This document shows positions 34,689-45,500 of a stretch of DNA of 64,000 nucleotides, piece after piece. Position numbers and translations under genes: made by a program. Each line of letters starts with the position of its first letter. Positions within the stretch are counted from its first letter, which is position 1. This DNA comes from Sabellastarte sp. h YS-2021 (taxonomy: Eukaryota; Annelida; Polychaeta; Sabellida; Sabellidae): contig OZ024929.1 in assembly GCA_964017235.1 (NCBI GenBank), positions 157,775,609 to 157,839,608 of the forward strand, written 5' to 3'. Below the pieces are notes generated by a model. It searched no databases, was not told where the DNA came from, and worked only from the letters and a program-made list of their open reading frames with translations.

Positions 34689-37072
34689 TTGTGAACTGTA
34701 ACATATTTAAGTTTCACAACTGTTGCTCGATGTACCAGTGAGTAATGGCTACTTTATTGCTACTTTTGGTGAAAATGTGAAAAATGACAAATATCTCGCA
34801 AACCGTAATAGCTACTTTGTCAATTTTTAATGATAACCATAATGAGTAAATGCCTTATATCTTCAAAAGTATTGCAGCTACACAATTTCTCTCAAATAAG
34901 TTGTTCATCTACTTTTTAAGTCATTCATCTACTTTTGGGAGAGCTTTCACATGGTGAAGTTTCAGACTTGTAGCTAATTACTCACCTACTGAAAATGAGT
35001 AAATGCGAATTATCTCTAAAAGTATAGCAGATAGCCAATTTCCTCAAATAACTCATTCACCTACTTTTGGGAGAGCTTTCACTTGGGGAAGTTTCAGACC
35101 CATAGCTAATTAGTCATCTACTGAAAATGAGTAAATGCGAATTATCGCTAAAAGTATTGCAGATGGCCAATTTTTCTCAAATAACTCATTCACCTACTTT
35201 TGGGAGAGCTTTCACTTGGTGAAGTTTCATACCCATAGCTAATTACTCACCTACTGAAAATGAGTAAATGCGAATTATCGCTAAAAGTATTGCAGATAGC
35301 CAATTTTTCTCAAATAACTCATTCACCTACTTTTGGGAGAGCTTTCACTTGGTGAAGTTTCAGACCCATAGCTAATTACTCACCTACTCAAAATGAGTAA
35401 ATGCGAATTATCTCTAAAAGTATTGCCGATAGCCAATTTTTCTCAAATAACTCATTCACCTACTTTTGGGAGAGCTTTCACTTGGTGAAGTTTCAGACCC
35501 ATAGCTAATTACTCACCTACTCAAAATGAGTAAATGCGAAGTATCGCTAAAACTATTGCAGATAGCCAATTTTTCTGAAATAACTCATTAACCTACTTTT
35601 GGGAGAGCTTTCACTTGATGAAGTTTCAGACCCATAGCTAATTACTCACCTACTCAAAATGAGTAAATGTGAAATATCTGTAAAAGTATTGCAGATAGCC
35701 AATTTTTCTCAAATAACTCCTTCATCTACTTTTGGGAGTGCTTTCACATGGTGAAGTTTCAGACCCATAGATAATTACTCACCTACTCAAAATGAGTAAA
35801 TGCGAATTATCGCTAAAAGTATTGCAGATAGCCAATTTTTCTCAAATAACTCGTTCACCTACTTTTGGGAGAGCTTTCACATGGTGAAGTTTCAGACCCA
35901 TAGCTAATTACTCACCTACTGAAAATGAGTAAATGCGAATTATCTCTAAAAGTATTGCAGATGGCCAATTTTTCTCAAATAACTCATTCACCTACTTTTG
36001 GGAGAACTTTCACTTGAAGTTTCACACCCATAGCTAATTACTCACCTACTCAAAATGAGTAAATGCGAATTATCGCTAAAAGTATTGCAGATAGCCAATT
36101 TTTCTCAAATAACTCATACACCTACTTTTGGGAGAGCTTTCACTTGGTGAAGTTTCATACCCATAGCTAATTACTCACCTACTGAAAATGAGTAAATGTG
36201 AATTATCGCTAAAAGTATTGCAGATAGCCAATTTTTCTCAAATAACTCATTCACCTACTTTTGGGAGAGCTTTCACATGGTGAAGTTTCAGACCCGTAGA
36301 TAATTACTCACCTACTCAAAATGAGTAAATGCGAATTATCTCTTAAAAGTATTGTTCTTAGCCAATTTTTCTCAAATAACTCATTCACCTACTTTTGGGA
36401 GAGCTTTCACATGGTAAAGTTTCAGACCCATAGCTAATTACTCACCTACTGAAAATGAGTAAATGCGAATTATCGCTAAAAGTATTGCAGATAACCGATT
36501 TTTCTCAAATAACTCATTCACCTACTTTTGGAAGAGCTTTCACATGGTGAAGTTTCACACCCATAGCTAATTACTCACCTACTGAAAATGAGTAAATGTG
36601 AATTATCTCTAAAAGTATTGCAGATAGCCAATTTTTCTCAAATAACTCATTCACCTACTTTTGGGAGAGCTTTCACTTGGTGAAGTTTCACACTCATAGC
36701 TAATTACTCACCTACTCAAAATGAGTAAATGCGAATTATTGCTAAAAGTATTGCAGATAGCCAAGTTTTCTCAAATAACTCATTCACCTACTTTTGGGAG
36801 AGCTTTCACTTGGTGAAGTTTCACACCCATAGCTAATTACTCACCTACTCAAAATGAGTAAATGTGAATTATCTCTGAAAAGTATTGTAGATAGCCAATT
36901 TTTTCTCAAATAACTCATTCACCTACTTTTGCAAGGGCCTTCGCATAGTGAAGTTTCAGACCCATAGCTAATTACTCGCCTACTGAAAATGAGTATATGC
37001 GAATTATCTCTAGAAGTATTGCAGATGGCCAATTTTTCTCAAATAACTCATTCACCTACTTTTGGGAGAGCT
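34689..37072 (+). repeat. A2 satellite and 134-bp array
   Basis: After F, the interrupted A unit resumes (to about 34915), followed by about sixteen units of the 134-bp satellite. Variants ACTTGGTGAAG/ACATGGTGAAG and CTACTCAAAATG/CTACTGAAAATG alternate irregularly. Confidence 0.93.
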
Positions 37073-38914
37073 TCAAACCAATCTGTGGAAAAACACAGGG
37101 TAAGGGTAAGACCATTGGGCCCCTTCTTTGAGGTGGAATGAAGATATCCAAACCTTTTTAGTGCATATCTTACATGTACATAACTGCAGAATATGTACAT
37201 TCAGTGGCTCTAACTCTGGAATGTGGCCATTCGATGGCCAAATCATTGAATGGGTATATGCTATGATTTGCCTTTGAATGTGTACATTCAGTTGCCAGAA
37301 CTATTGAATGTATACATTCCATGCTGTGAGTAATGGAATGTATAAATGACTTTGTGACAAAAGAAAGACAATGTACAAAAAAAACCATTTTATTAGTACA
37401 TTAAAACATTAAAAACAACTATGAAATGTAAATTTTTAGTAAATAGCACAAACATATTGATCAAGTACATCGTTTTGATATTTCAAAAATGTTCCTGTCA
37501 TTAACCGTTATTACTTTGACTGATTTCCTTTTTATCTTTCAACCATTTCATTAGTACTAAACCACAAAGAGAAACTTATGAAATGCACAACATTACTTAA
37601 TACAGCTATTGCTGAAGCCCATGATAATTAGATTTATTATTATTCTTCATTATTTAGCATACGCAGGGAATCTTTTCATGTTATTGGATTTCATCTTAAA
37701 GTTAATATGATTGTCCTGAACAATACATTTCTAATTTCAATAACAAACATCTTTGGTGTGTACGCGACAGATTCTTCTTTTTACAAGTTTCATTCTCTAT
37801 TGCTAATTGCCTTTTATTGTAATTTGCTTTTACTGACGATATTTAATTGTATCGTGTATAGAACCTGCAAAACATTGATAGTGTCAACAATTATTTATTT
37901 GTGACATTACATTTCAAACTAATTATAACATAACGAAACTGTAAATGTTGCTTGTACTTTAAATCAATCATTCTATCAATATTAAATTATTACTCTGTAA
38001 TATTAATAAAATACATACATATACATCTATATAGATACAGAGAAGAAAATAAATTGGTGGTCACTGTAGTAAAGCAGCATTTGACTTGTTGTTAATTTTA
38101 AACTTTCGGTTGCAAACACAAGGTCAAGAATACCACCACATATATGACTTGGTTCACTTATGTATTGCTTCAAAGAATACCTCTGCCAAAGTGATGTAGC
38201 TTTATTAAGATTATATAAATCAAAGTTAAAGTCACCACAAATGATTATCTTATACATATCTTCTTTCAATTGCACTATAAGCTTTTCAACTTCTTCCAAA
38301 AAAGTTTTTATGCTGTCTTTAGGAGATCTGTAAACAGTCACTAGAGCAAAGATTACTTCATTCGCTTCGATTATCACACATGTACATTCTATGTTAATTG
38401 CATGGAATTTCTTCTCGCAACATTTGGTGTCTCGTTTGACATAAATACCTGTACCATGAACTGACTTACTACACATTAATATGTAATTATCCATTTCAAA
38501 TTTCTTATGTGACGCTATTTTAGAAATATGTGTTTCCGTTAAACATATAGCATCTAGCAGTTTAACTGATGGATCACTCTTTAAATCTTGCAGATGCATT
38601 TTCAGAGATCTTATATTTAGACAATCCAAAAGAAAGGCATTTTCCCTTGCTATTTTTTCAATTGGAGAAATCCATTGTAATTTAGATTCAGCTTCCGTCT
38701 GTTTCATTTCTTCAGGAGCACCTGCGTTTACTTTTATATGGCTTAGGTTAAAATTGCAGATTTTTATTCCCCTACTTGTTTTGGCTCTACTTAGCATAGT
38801 GTAAATTAGTCCTTGAGGAACACATTTCAAGTTTGATGGTTTCATCATATCTGCGACCATTTCGCTGTATGTACTACCCTGTGCTTTGTGTGTTGTTAAT
38901 CTCCATGCTAGGTC
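37073..38914 (-). mobile_element. 5'-truncated Helentron (Helitron2-like) fragment
   Basis: The minus strand encodes the end of a helicase joined to an endonuclease. Downstream of the stop (37073-38026) is an AT-rich tail with perfect palindromes GAATGTGTACATTC (37267) and GAATGTATACATTC (37307). Near the end is a small stem CTGTG-tttttc-CACAG followed by ATTGGTTTGAAG at the junction with the 134-bp satellite. That 3' hairpin fits a Helentron terminus. The Rep nuclease and most of the helicase are missing. Confidence 0.75.
38027..38914 (-). pseudogene. Helentron helicase C-terminus fused to an EEP endonuclease
   Basis: The in-frame reading begins LAWRLTTHKAQGSTYSEM (Pif1-type helicase motif V) and continues QGLIYTMLSRAKTSRGI (motif VI). 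About 60 residues later comes a complete exonuclease/endonuclease/phosphatase domain: LDCLNIRSL, ICLTETHIS (catalytic Glu), VTVYRSPKDS, IIICGDFNFDLYN, LDLVFAT and YYSDHQF. A helicase with a C-terminal endonuclease is the diagnostic arrangement of Helentrons, whose protein nicks and unwinds DNA for rolling-circle transposition. The open frame from ATG 38860 is 277 codons and uninterrupted, so the copy is young, but truncation removes Rep and helicase motifs I-IV. It is the only plausible source family seen here for the A-H elements. Confidence 0.85.
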
Positions 38915-38980
38915 AAATATGTTGTTCGCCTACTTTTTGATGTAGTGCGGCGGGAGATCATACCACGGCAGTGGTCTTGT

Positions 38981-39250
38981 TATTGAGTAAATCAATTGTA
39001 ACTTCAAAACTATTGCATTTAGAGTATTTTGTTTAAATATCTTGTTCACCTGGTTTGGGGTCAGCTATAACATAGTAAAATTGCCTATAGTTCATTGCAT
39101 AGCTGAGCAAAAGTACTTAAAGATTCTTACTGTTGAGGAAATTAGTTATAACTTGAAATCTATTGCATTTACAGTATTTTCTTTAAATATATTTTTCACC
39201 TCCTTTTTACCTCTTAAGAGTTAACTTTGTATTTACTTCTGAATACCATT
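38981..39250 (+). repeat. Type C satellite resuming after A2
   Basis: TTGTAACTTCAAAACTATTG and TATAACTTGAAATCTATTGC mark the last units of element C before its unique 3' end (39250-39351). Confidence 0.85.
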
Positions 39251-39350
39251 TGCAGGGCACAACTTTTGTGTCCCTTTCTTCATTCACTTCTACTCTGAAA
39301 CTCAAAACACAGAGTAAGCTGACACAGAGCCCATTCACGGGCACTGATTG

Positions 39351-39367
39351 CTTTTTTCTTAATTTAG
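39351..39367 (+). promoter_or_regulatory. Splice acceptor in front of the HYI start exon
   Basis: CTTTTTTCTTAATTTAG is a standard polypyrimidine tract and AG, followed by GTAATAATTCAAG and the ATG at 39381. It implies a non-coding upstream exon. The tract begins directly at the 3' end of element C. Confidence 0.6.
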
Positions 39368-39380
39368 GTAATAATTCAAG

Positions 39381-39573
39381 ATGTTGAAGTTTGCTGCTAA
39401 TGTTAACATGATGTTCAATGAGCTTCCATCTATAGCTCAGAGGATCTTTGCAGCCAAGAAGGCAGGCTTTGAAGCTGTGGAAATCACTATGCCTTACATT
39501 GAGAAGAAGGAACCTATTGCAGAAGCTCTAAGAAATACAGGGATTCAGTGTGTACTGATAAATGCAAGCTCGG
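39381..39573 (+). CDS. HYI: HYI coding exon 1
   Basis: Sixty-four codons plus one base, from MLKFAANVNMMF to INASS. The donor is CTCGG/GTGATT. The first base of the joint codon is followed by TT from exon 2, giving ASSVPG. Confidence 0.93.
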
Positions 39574-42500
39574 GTGATTTATTTTGTATATACAATGCAC
39601 ATCTTAGTTTGCATATTTTTAAATACCATCAGAACAATTATATTCATAATCAATGGACCACTTGTCTATTTGATCAAGGTGGCTGTTTAAAATATTAAAA
39701 CTAGTCACAAACACTTTATAGTTTTGTACCCGGTATTTATTTGAATAAGTTCTGTTTTGAAACTGAGAGCAATTTAAGGAGTGTGCAGATGTGTGGCATT
39801 TTCAGCCAGCTCCTGCAGAGGGTCATTCATCTACATGCAAGGATTTGATTGCTAAGGATTTCAAACAATTAGACGTTCACATTTACATATACATATAATC
39901 ATACACAGAAAAAGAAATAAAATATTGATTTTATTGCGTTAATACATCCTATCCAATGGACAATAGCTTATCCGGTCGGCGCGGACCGGCCCGCCAAACG
40001 TCAGAAAAAGACGTCCTGTGTCTCCACCGGCTAGGCCTGTCCAGTACTGTGCACTCGCCAGATGGCGTGTCGTACTTCCTTCCTGTCTAGACAGAGTGAC
40101 GTCATAGCATCTTTTTCGTTTGGCACGTGGCTGTGCACAAGGAAAACTTTACTCTGCCAGATATTCTGTTTTTCACATCGGACATTTTATTCTAGTGGTA
40201 TTTTTTCTACATATATATTCTGCATAAACAACATGGCTTCTCCTGGCCAGCGTAGAGGGAAGTGCGGGCACGCCATGGCCCTTTTTGACACTCACACACA
40301 CTGTGCTCGTTGCAGAGAAAAGGGTAAGGGCCAAGATTTTTGTGTCGAGAATCCCAATTCTGCTGATAAGTGCCCTATTTGCATTACCTTCACCAGTGAT
40401 CAACGTCTTCAGCTTGCAACACCTGCCTATAAAATCAAAAAAGAAAAGCGTGAAGCTAAGGCAGCTGATTCTACACCTTCTAAAGAGACTGAAGAATTTG
40501 TGGATCCGGCCAGTGTGGCCGTTATTGGGGCTATTGATAGTCAAGGCACTGTTAAGACTGCTGCTTCCGCCCCACCACCAGAGAAAAAGCTTAAGAAGGA
40601 ATGCAAGAAAGACCCTAAGAAGGTAAAATCTCCCTCTGCCACTGCTTCTTCCAGCCAACCGACCCCTGATGAACGTTTCAATGAACTAGACAACAAATGG
40701 TCGGAACGTTTTAGTCGCTTAGAAGCCCTCATTTTGGCCAAGAGTTTTGAACCTACCTTCACTGCAGATGTTAAAGTAGCTCCGACCCACTCACCTCCAC
40801 AGACTCAGAATGTATCTGAATTATTCATCAGACCTTCAACTTCTTTGCTTCCTGGTTCTGGCTTCTCTGCTGAAAAGCATCAGCCGGCCAGTAAAGCAAT
40901 TACCAGCTCTCAGACATCTTCAATTCAGTTTACTGGTACGGGCTCCTCTGCTAATAAGCATCAGCTGGCCAGTCAAACTAAGAGCAGCCGACCGACCTCA
41001 GCGGTTAAGTTTCCTGGACAGGACTTCTCTGCTCCCCAGCATCAGCCTGCCAGTAAAACTAAATCTCACCGACCTAGCACTATGGATTGTGGTACCGACC
41101 CTCAGGACACTCACCGACCATTTGCTACCGACCGGTTACTGTCCTCTGATCCTACTGACACCGGTTCACCGGCATTACATCAAACCAGAAGGGATAGCAT
41201 ATCTAGCCTGTCATCAGGGGCTGATAGTTTGTCGGACCAACCCCCTCTGGACTTATACGCAGAGGAAGAAGGTGACCTTTCTGAAGACCCGGATCAACCG
41301 GTTGCCGACCAGGATCAACCAGTGTCGGAGGAACAAAACTACAGAGACACTATGCAAGGCATACGTTCTTTTATGGGCTGGTCCAACATCCCTGAACTGG
41401 ATAATACCACAAATACCACCGACGATAACCCTTTTGCAGGGCCCAAGACTGCTCACCCAAGCAAGGTGTCGGTAAAAATGCCGACTGAAGATTGGTTGTG
41501 CCGCAAACTAGCCAAGTTAAACCTTACTCTAGTGGAGGGCTACCCTACCCGCGGATCTAAACCAGGTGGTCTAACCAAAGATGTTTTCCTCAGACCTGCC
41601 AGATCTCAAGCTAAATGGTACGGGCTCCACACGGACACTACAGCTAACCCGTCTCAAGTCTCACACTGGTCTACCGACTCCTCAAAGTTGAACAGCAGTT
41701 ATGGCCGCATAGCAAAGTACACGGGACTGTCTTCCACCCCACCAGCTTCCCGTAGGATTTCACAAGAGACCTTACGTCGGTGGGAGAGATCAGCTAGGGA
41801 GGCATCCGTCATATGCAACCAAACGGCGAGTTTTAACAGGTGCCTGTTCAAGGTACAACAACAGATGAAAGACCAACTTAAAATGGTAAAATCAGAAAAT
41901 AAAGGCAAGGGCTGCACCAATTTGACTGCCGCAGCTGATGAACTGAATTACCTCATGGATTTCAATTCCAGTATATCCCAGGCAGCAGCAAAAGCCATGG
42001 AACATTTATCAGACTTCGTCTTCGTGTCCATGGGAAATCTCACTCTTGTACGCAGGGATGCCTACCTCAGCCATCTTAGGACGGGAATCAAACCGGACAC
42101 TTTGACAGCCTTAAGGTCGGCACCTCTCCATATTGCCACCCTATTTCCTGACTCTGTGGTTAAGCGGGCTGAAGAAGACATAGCCCAGTTTGAGTCCAAG
42201 GGACACTCAACCTCTTCTCATAACAAGGGTCGGTACCACCCGTATGAACGGCAGGACAGGAAATCAAGCTATAAGGATTCAAGGTCGGATAAACCAGCAT
42301 GGAAGACGATCGGCAAGAGAAACTTCAAGAGAGGCAGAGGTCGTGCTTCCACCTACTCATCCCGACCAGCCAAGGGCCAGCAGTCATATAAATGACAATC
42401 ACTCTGTAACACAGGCCAATGTAAGACTGCTGGCCGGGAGCTCACAGACACTAAAAACTTTAAATGCAAAGCATCCTGTTGTTTTTCATGTTTCTTCTGC

Positions 42501-45500
42501 GCCCGGGCACTCACAAAAGAAAGAGCTAAGTCCCGGGCAAGCAGAATGTTATCCAAAGAGTTGCTCATTAAAATCTGTGAAAAGTGTTTCTTGTGTCACT
42601 CAATTGTCTTGTGTTCATCATGCCATAAATGTACAAAATGCTGCCTCAAATCTTCCTGTAGGGGCAAGGCTTCAAAACTTTTGGACAGTTTGGTCACAAA
42701 TGGGTGCCGGGCCCAAGGTACTTCAAATCCTAAAACAGGGCTACACCCTCCCCTTCCGGAACCGACCCAAGCTCTCAAGTTTTCCCACAGTCATAAGCCG
42801 CTATGCCAATCTTCACAGGAACAGCTACCTGTTAGAAGCATTGCAACAGCTTATAAACAAAAATGCTGTGGAACGGGTCCACAACCAAACATCTCTAGGG
42901 TTTTTCAACCGACTATTTTTAGTTCCCAAACCAAACAACAAATGGAGGCCCATCTTAGACCTAAGCAATCTGAATCTCTTTCTCAAGACCGAGAAATTCA
43001 GGATGGAAACACCGGAAACCATCAGAACATCCCTCCGGCAAGGGGAGTGGGTAACCTCAGTAGATTTCAAGGATGCCTACTTCCACATACCTATACAGGA
43101 ACAGTCCAGGAAATATCTCAGATTCCATGTTCAAGGTCAGACATACCAATTCAAGGCTCTTCCCTTTGGTCTTTCCACAGCTCCCATGGAGTTCACAGTG
43201 GTAGCCAAGGAGGTGAAGTTGATGACCGGTCACAAGGGTATAAGAATCCACCAGTACCTAGACGACTGGTTGGTAAGGGCCAAATCTCACTCAATTTGCT
43301 TACAAAAAACACAAACCCTAGTCAGAATATGTCAGAAGCTAGGTTGGCTAGTGAATTCAGAAAAGTCGGAACTGGAGCCAAAACAAGTCTTCAACTTTGT
43401 AGGTTACCAGTTCGACCTCAGATCCGGCCGGGTCAGACCGACCCCGGACCGGTGGCAAAGCCTGCAGGACAAAATAAAATTACTACTGCTTCTACCGGCC
43501 TGTCCGGTCCGGCAGTTCATGTCCTTAATAGGCCTACTAACGGCCACAGAGAAACAAGTTCATCTAGGCCGACTACACATGAGACCCATACAGTGGCATC
43601 TCAAAAACAATTGGAGGGTACCGGAATCTCTAGAGAAGATCATCCCTCTCCCCAGATCCCTGCACCCACACTTACAATGGTGGCTAAACGAAAGCAATGT
43701 GCTTCAAGGTCAACCATTACACCCCATAAAGCATGCTCTGCAAATGTTTACAGACGCATCAAAAGAAGGTTGGGGCGCTCATTTAAACGAGCTCACTGCA
43801 AGGGGGTCATGGTCAGTGCCGGAAAGCAAGCTACACATAAATTACCTGGAACTGAAAGCAGTCCTTTTGGCTTTGAAAGAGTTCCAAGACCTCTGCACCG
43901 ACAAAATAGTCCTAGTGGCCACAGACAATACCACAGTGGTGGCTTACATAAACAAAGAAGGAGGTATGAAGTCGGGCACACTGTGTGCCCTACTGTGGAG
44001 AATCTTGACATGGTGTTCCCAAAGACAAGTGACTCTAAAAGCCTGGCACATCCCAGGCCATCTAAATGTGATAGCAGACAAGCTATCCAGGCTGGGTCAG
44101 ACCATCCAAACAGAGTGGTCCCTCCTTCCGGAAGTTTTTCAACAAATATGCAATCAATGGCACCGGCCTCAAATAGATCTATTTGCCACGAGGTTCAACC
44201 ACAAGTTACCTCAGTTTGTCTCTCCAGTACCGGACTCCCTGGCTGTAGCAGTGGATGCACTTACTCTGCCATGGGACGATCTGGATGCATACGCCTTCCC
44301 ACCGACTGCCATATTGGGCAAAGTGGTGGAGAAGCTACTGGACTCCCCGTGCAAGAGACTCATTCTGATTGCCCCGGGGTGGCCCAACATGCCTTGGTTT
44401 CGGGACCTAGTGACCATGTCCAGTCAGGTCCCTCTCAGCCTGCCCAACCTGCCCAGTCTGCTAACACAGCCCTTCAATCAGATCCCTCACAGAAATCTGA
44501 CAAATCTAAATCTCCATGCCTGGCTCCTAGAGCCTCAAAAATCAAAGAACAGGGCTTCTCTGAGGCAGTGGCAGCAAGAATTGAGGCTCGTCAAAGAAGA
44601 TCAACCAGATCAGTCTATGAGGCAAAGTGGACCATTTTTACAAAGTGGTGCGACGCTAATCAGGTGGACTTCAGGTCACCACCTGTAAAGTCGGTGGCTG
44701 ACTTCCTAATGTACCTCTTTGAGGACAAGAAGTTACAGCCCAGCACCATTGATGGATACAGGTCTGCCATTGCTGATAAACTGGACAACACAACAGTCAA
44801 TATCAGCAAAGATGATAATCTCACTCGTCTCTTGGAAAGTTTCCACAGAGATAGACCCAAAGGGCGGAGGGGGATTCCCTCCTGGAACCTTTCCCTGGTG
44901 CTACACCAGCTGACAAAGGCTCCTTTTGAACCTCTCAGGGAAGCATCTCTGAAGCACCTGACCTTCAAAACTGTCTTCCTTTTAGCCCTAGGCTCTGGCA
45001 AAAGAAGGAGTGAGATCCATGCATGGCAGCACAAGAACATCAGACATCAATCCGATTGGTCTAAGGTGTCCTTGTTTCCATCTCCCAGCTTTCTTTCCAA
45101 GAACCAGCTGGCCAATGAGGGTCCGGAGAGTGTAGCCCCAGTGGTCATACCAGCCCTGGCTCTTACTCTAGATAAATCCCTCAAGTCTGACAGATCCCTT
45201 TGTCCAGTCAGAGCCTTGCGCTACTATTTGGACAGGACTTCAGACCTCAGGCAGCACAAGGAGCTAGTCTTTGTCTCCTTCAAGAAAGGCTTCGACAAAG
45301 ACATCTCCCCTGCCACTATCTCCTCATGGATCAAGCAAACTGTGATCCTATGCTATGAGCTCTCTGATCATCAAGCCCACACCCTACATCAAGTTAAAGC
45401 CCATGATGTTAGGGCTTTCGCTGCTTCTAAGGCCTTCCAGTCGGGAGTCTAATTGGAGCAGATCCTTTCAGCCTGCCACTGGAAATCTCATAATACCTTC

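Larger units (their letters stand above)
23331..38980 (+). mobile_element. Element A, copy 2 (A2), with nested F and Helentron fragment
   Basis: It starts with the hairpin ATCTCCCG...CGGGAGAT (23331-23355), then a GTGTGTGCGTGTG run. It ends with GGCGGGAGAT (arm copy, 38949-38958), the perfect stem ACCAC-ggca-GTGGT and CTTGT. The host satellite reads GGTTCTCATT before and TATTGAGTAAATC after; intact units read GGTTCTCATTGTTGAGTAAA, fitting insertion between two T residues. Inside are the 1.2-kb higher-order repeats, element F (26676-34688), a 134-bp satellite array and a truncated Helentron. Confidence 0.7.
18491..39351 (+). mobile_element. Element C with nested insertions (20.9 kb composite)
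   Basis: The start is a perfect stem-loop (ATGTCAGCTGAC, loop TTGTCA, GTCAGCTGACAT; 18491-18520) preceded by a T run. The 3' end near 39316-39351 repeats the arm (AGCTGACA), followed by a GCCC-attcac-GGGC hairpin and ACTGATTGC, then a T run. The body is a satellite of 150-170-bp units. Elements B (19967), G (20922-21999) and A2 (23331-38980) interrupt it; after A2 the C satellite resumes (38981-39240). No protein belongs to C itself. The pairing of the two ends rests on eight arm bases and resumption of the same satellite, so the assignment is good but not proven. Confidence 0.65.

Noticed and set aside
39574-39698. Extension of HYI exon 1 to a stop at 39698
   Set aside because: The conserved reading ends at ASS, a GT donor is present at 39574, and exon 2 continues the family sequence in frame.
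40062-40232. Upstream ATG for the DIRS gag protein
   Set aside because: The first 57 codons lie mostly in the inverted terminal repeat and encode no conserved sequence; the ATG at 40233 begins the zinc-binding protein.
42546-44535. 620-residue N-terminal extension of the recombinase
   Set aside because: It overlaps the RT frame throughout and its sequence reads as a frame-shifted shadow (Ser/Gln/Pro-rich, no motif). Kept only as a finding about openness.
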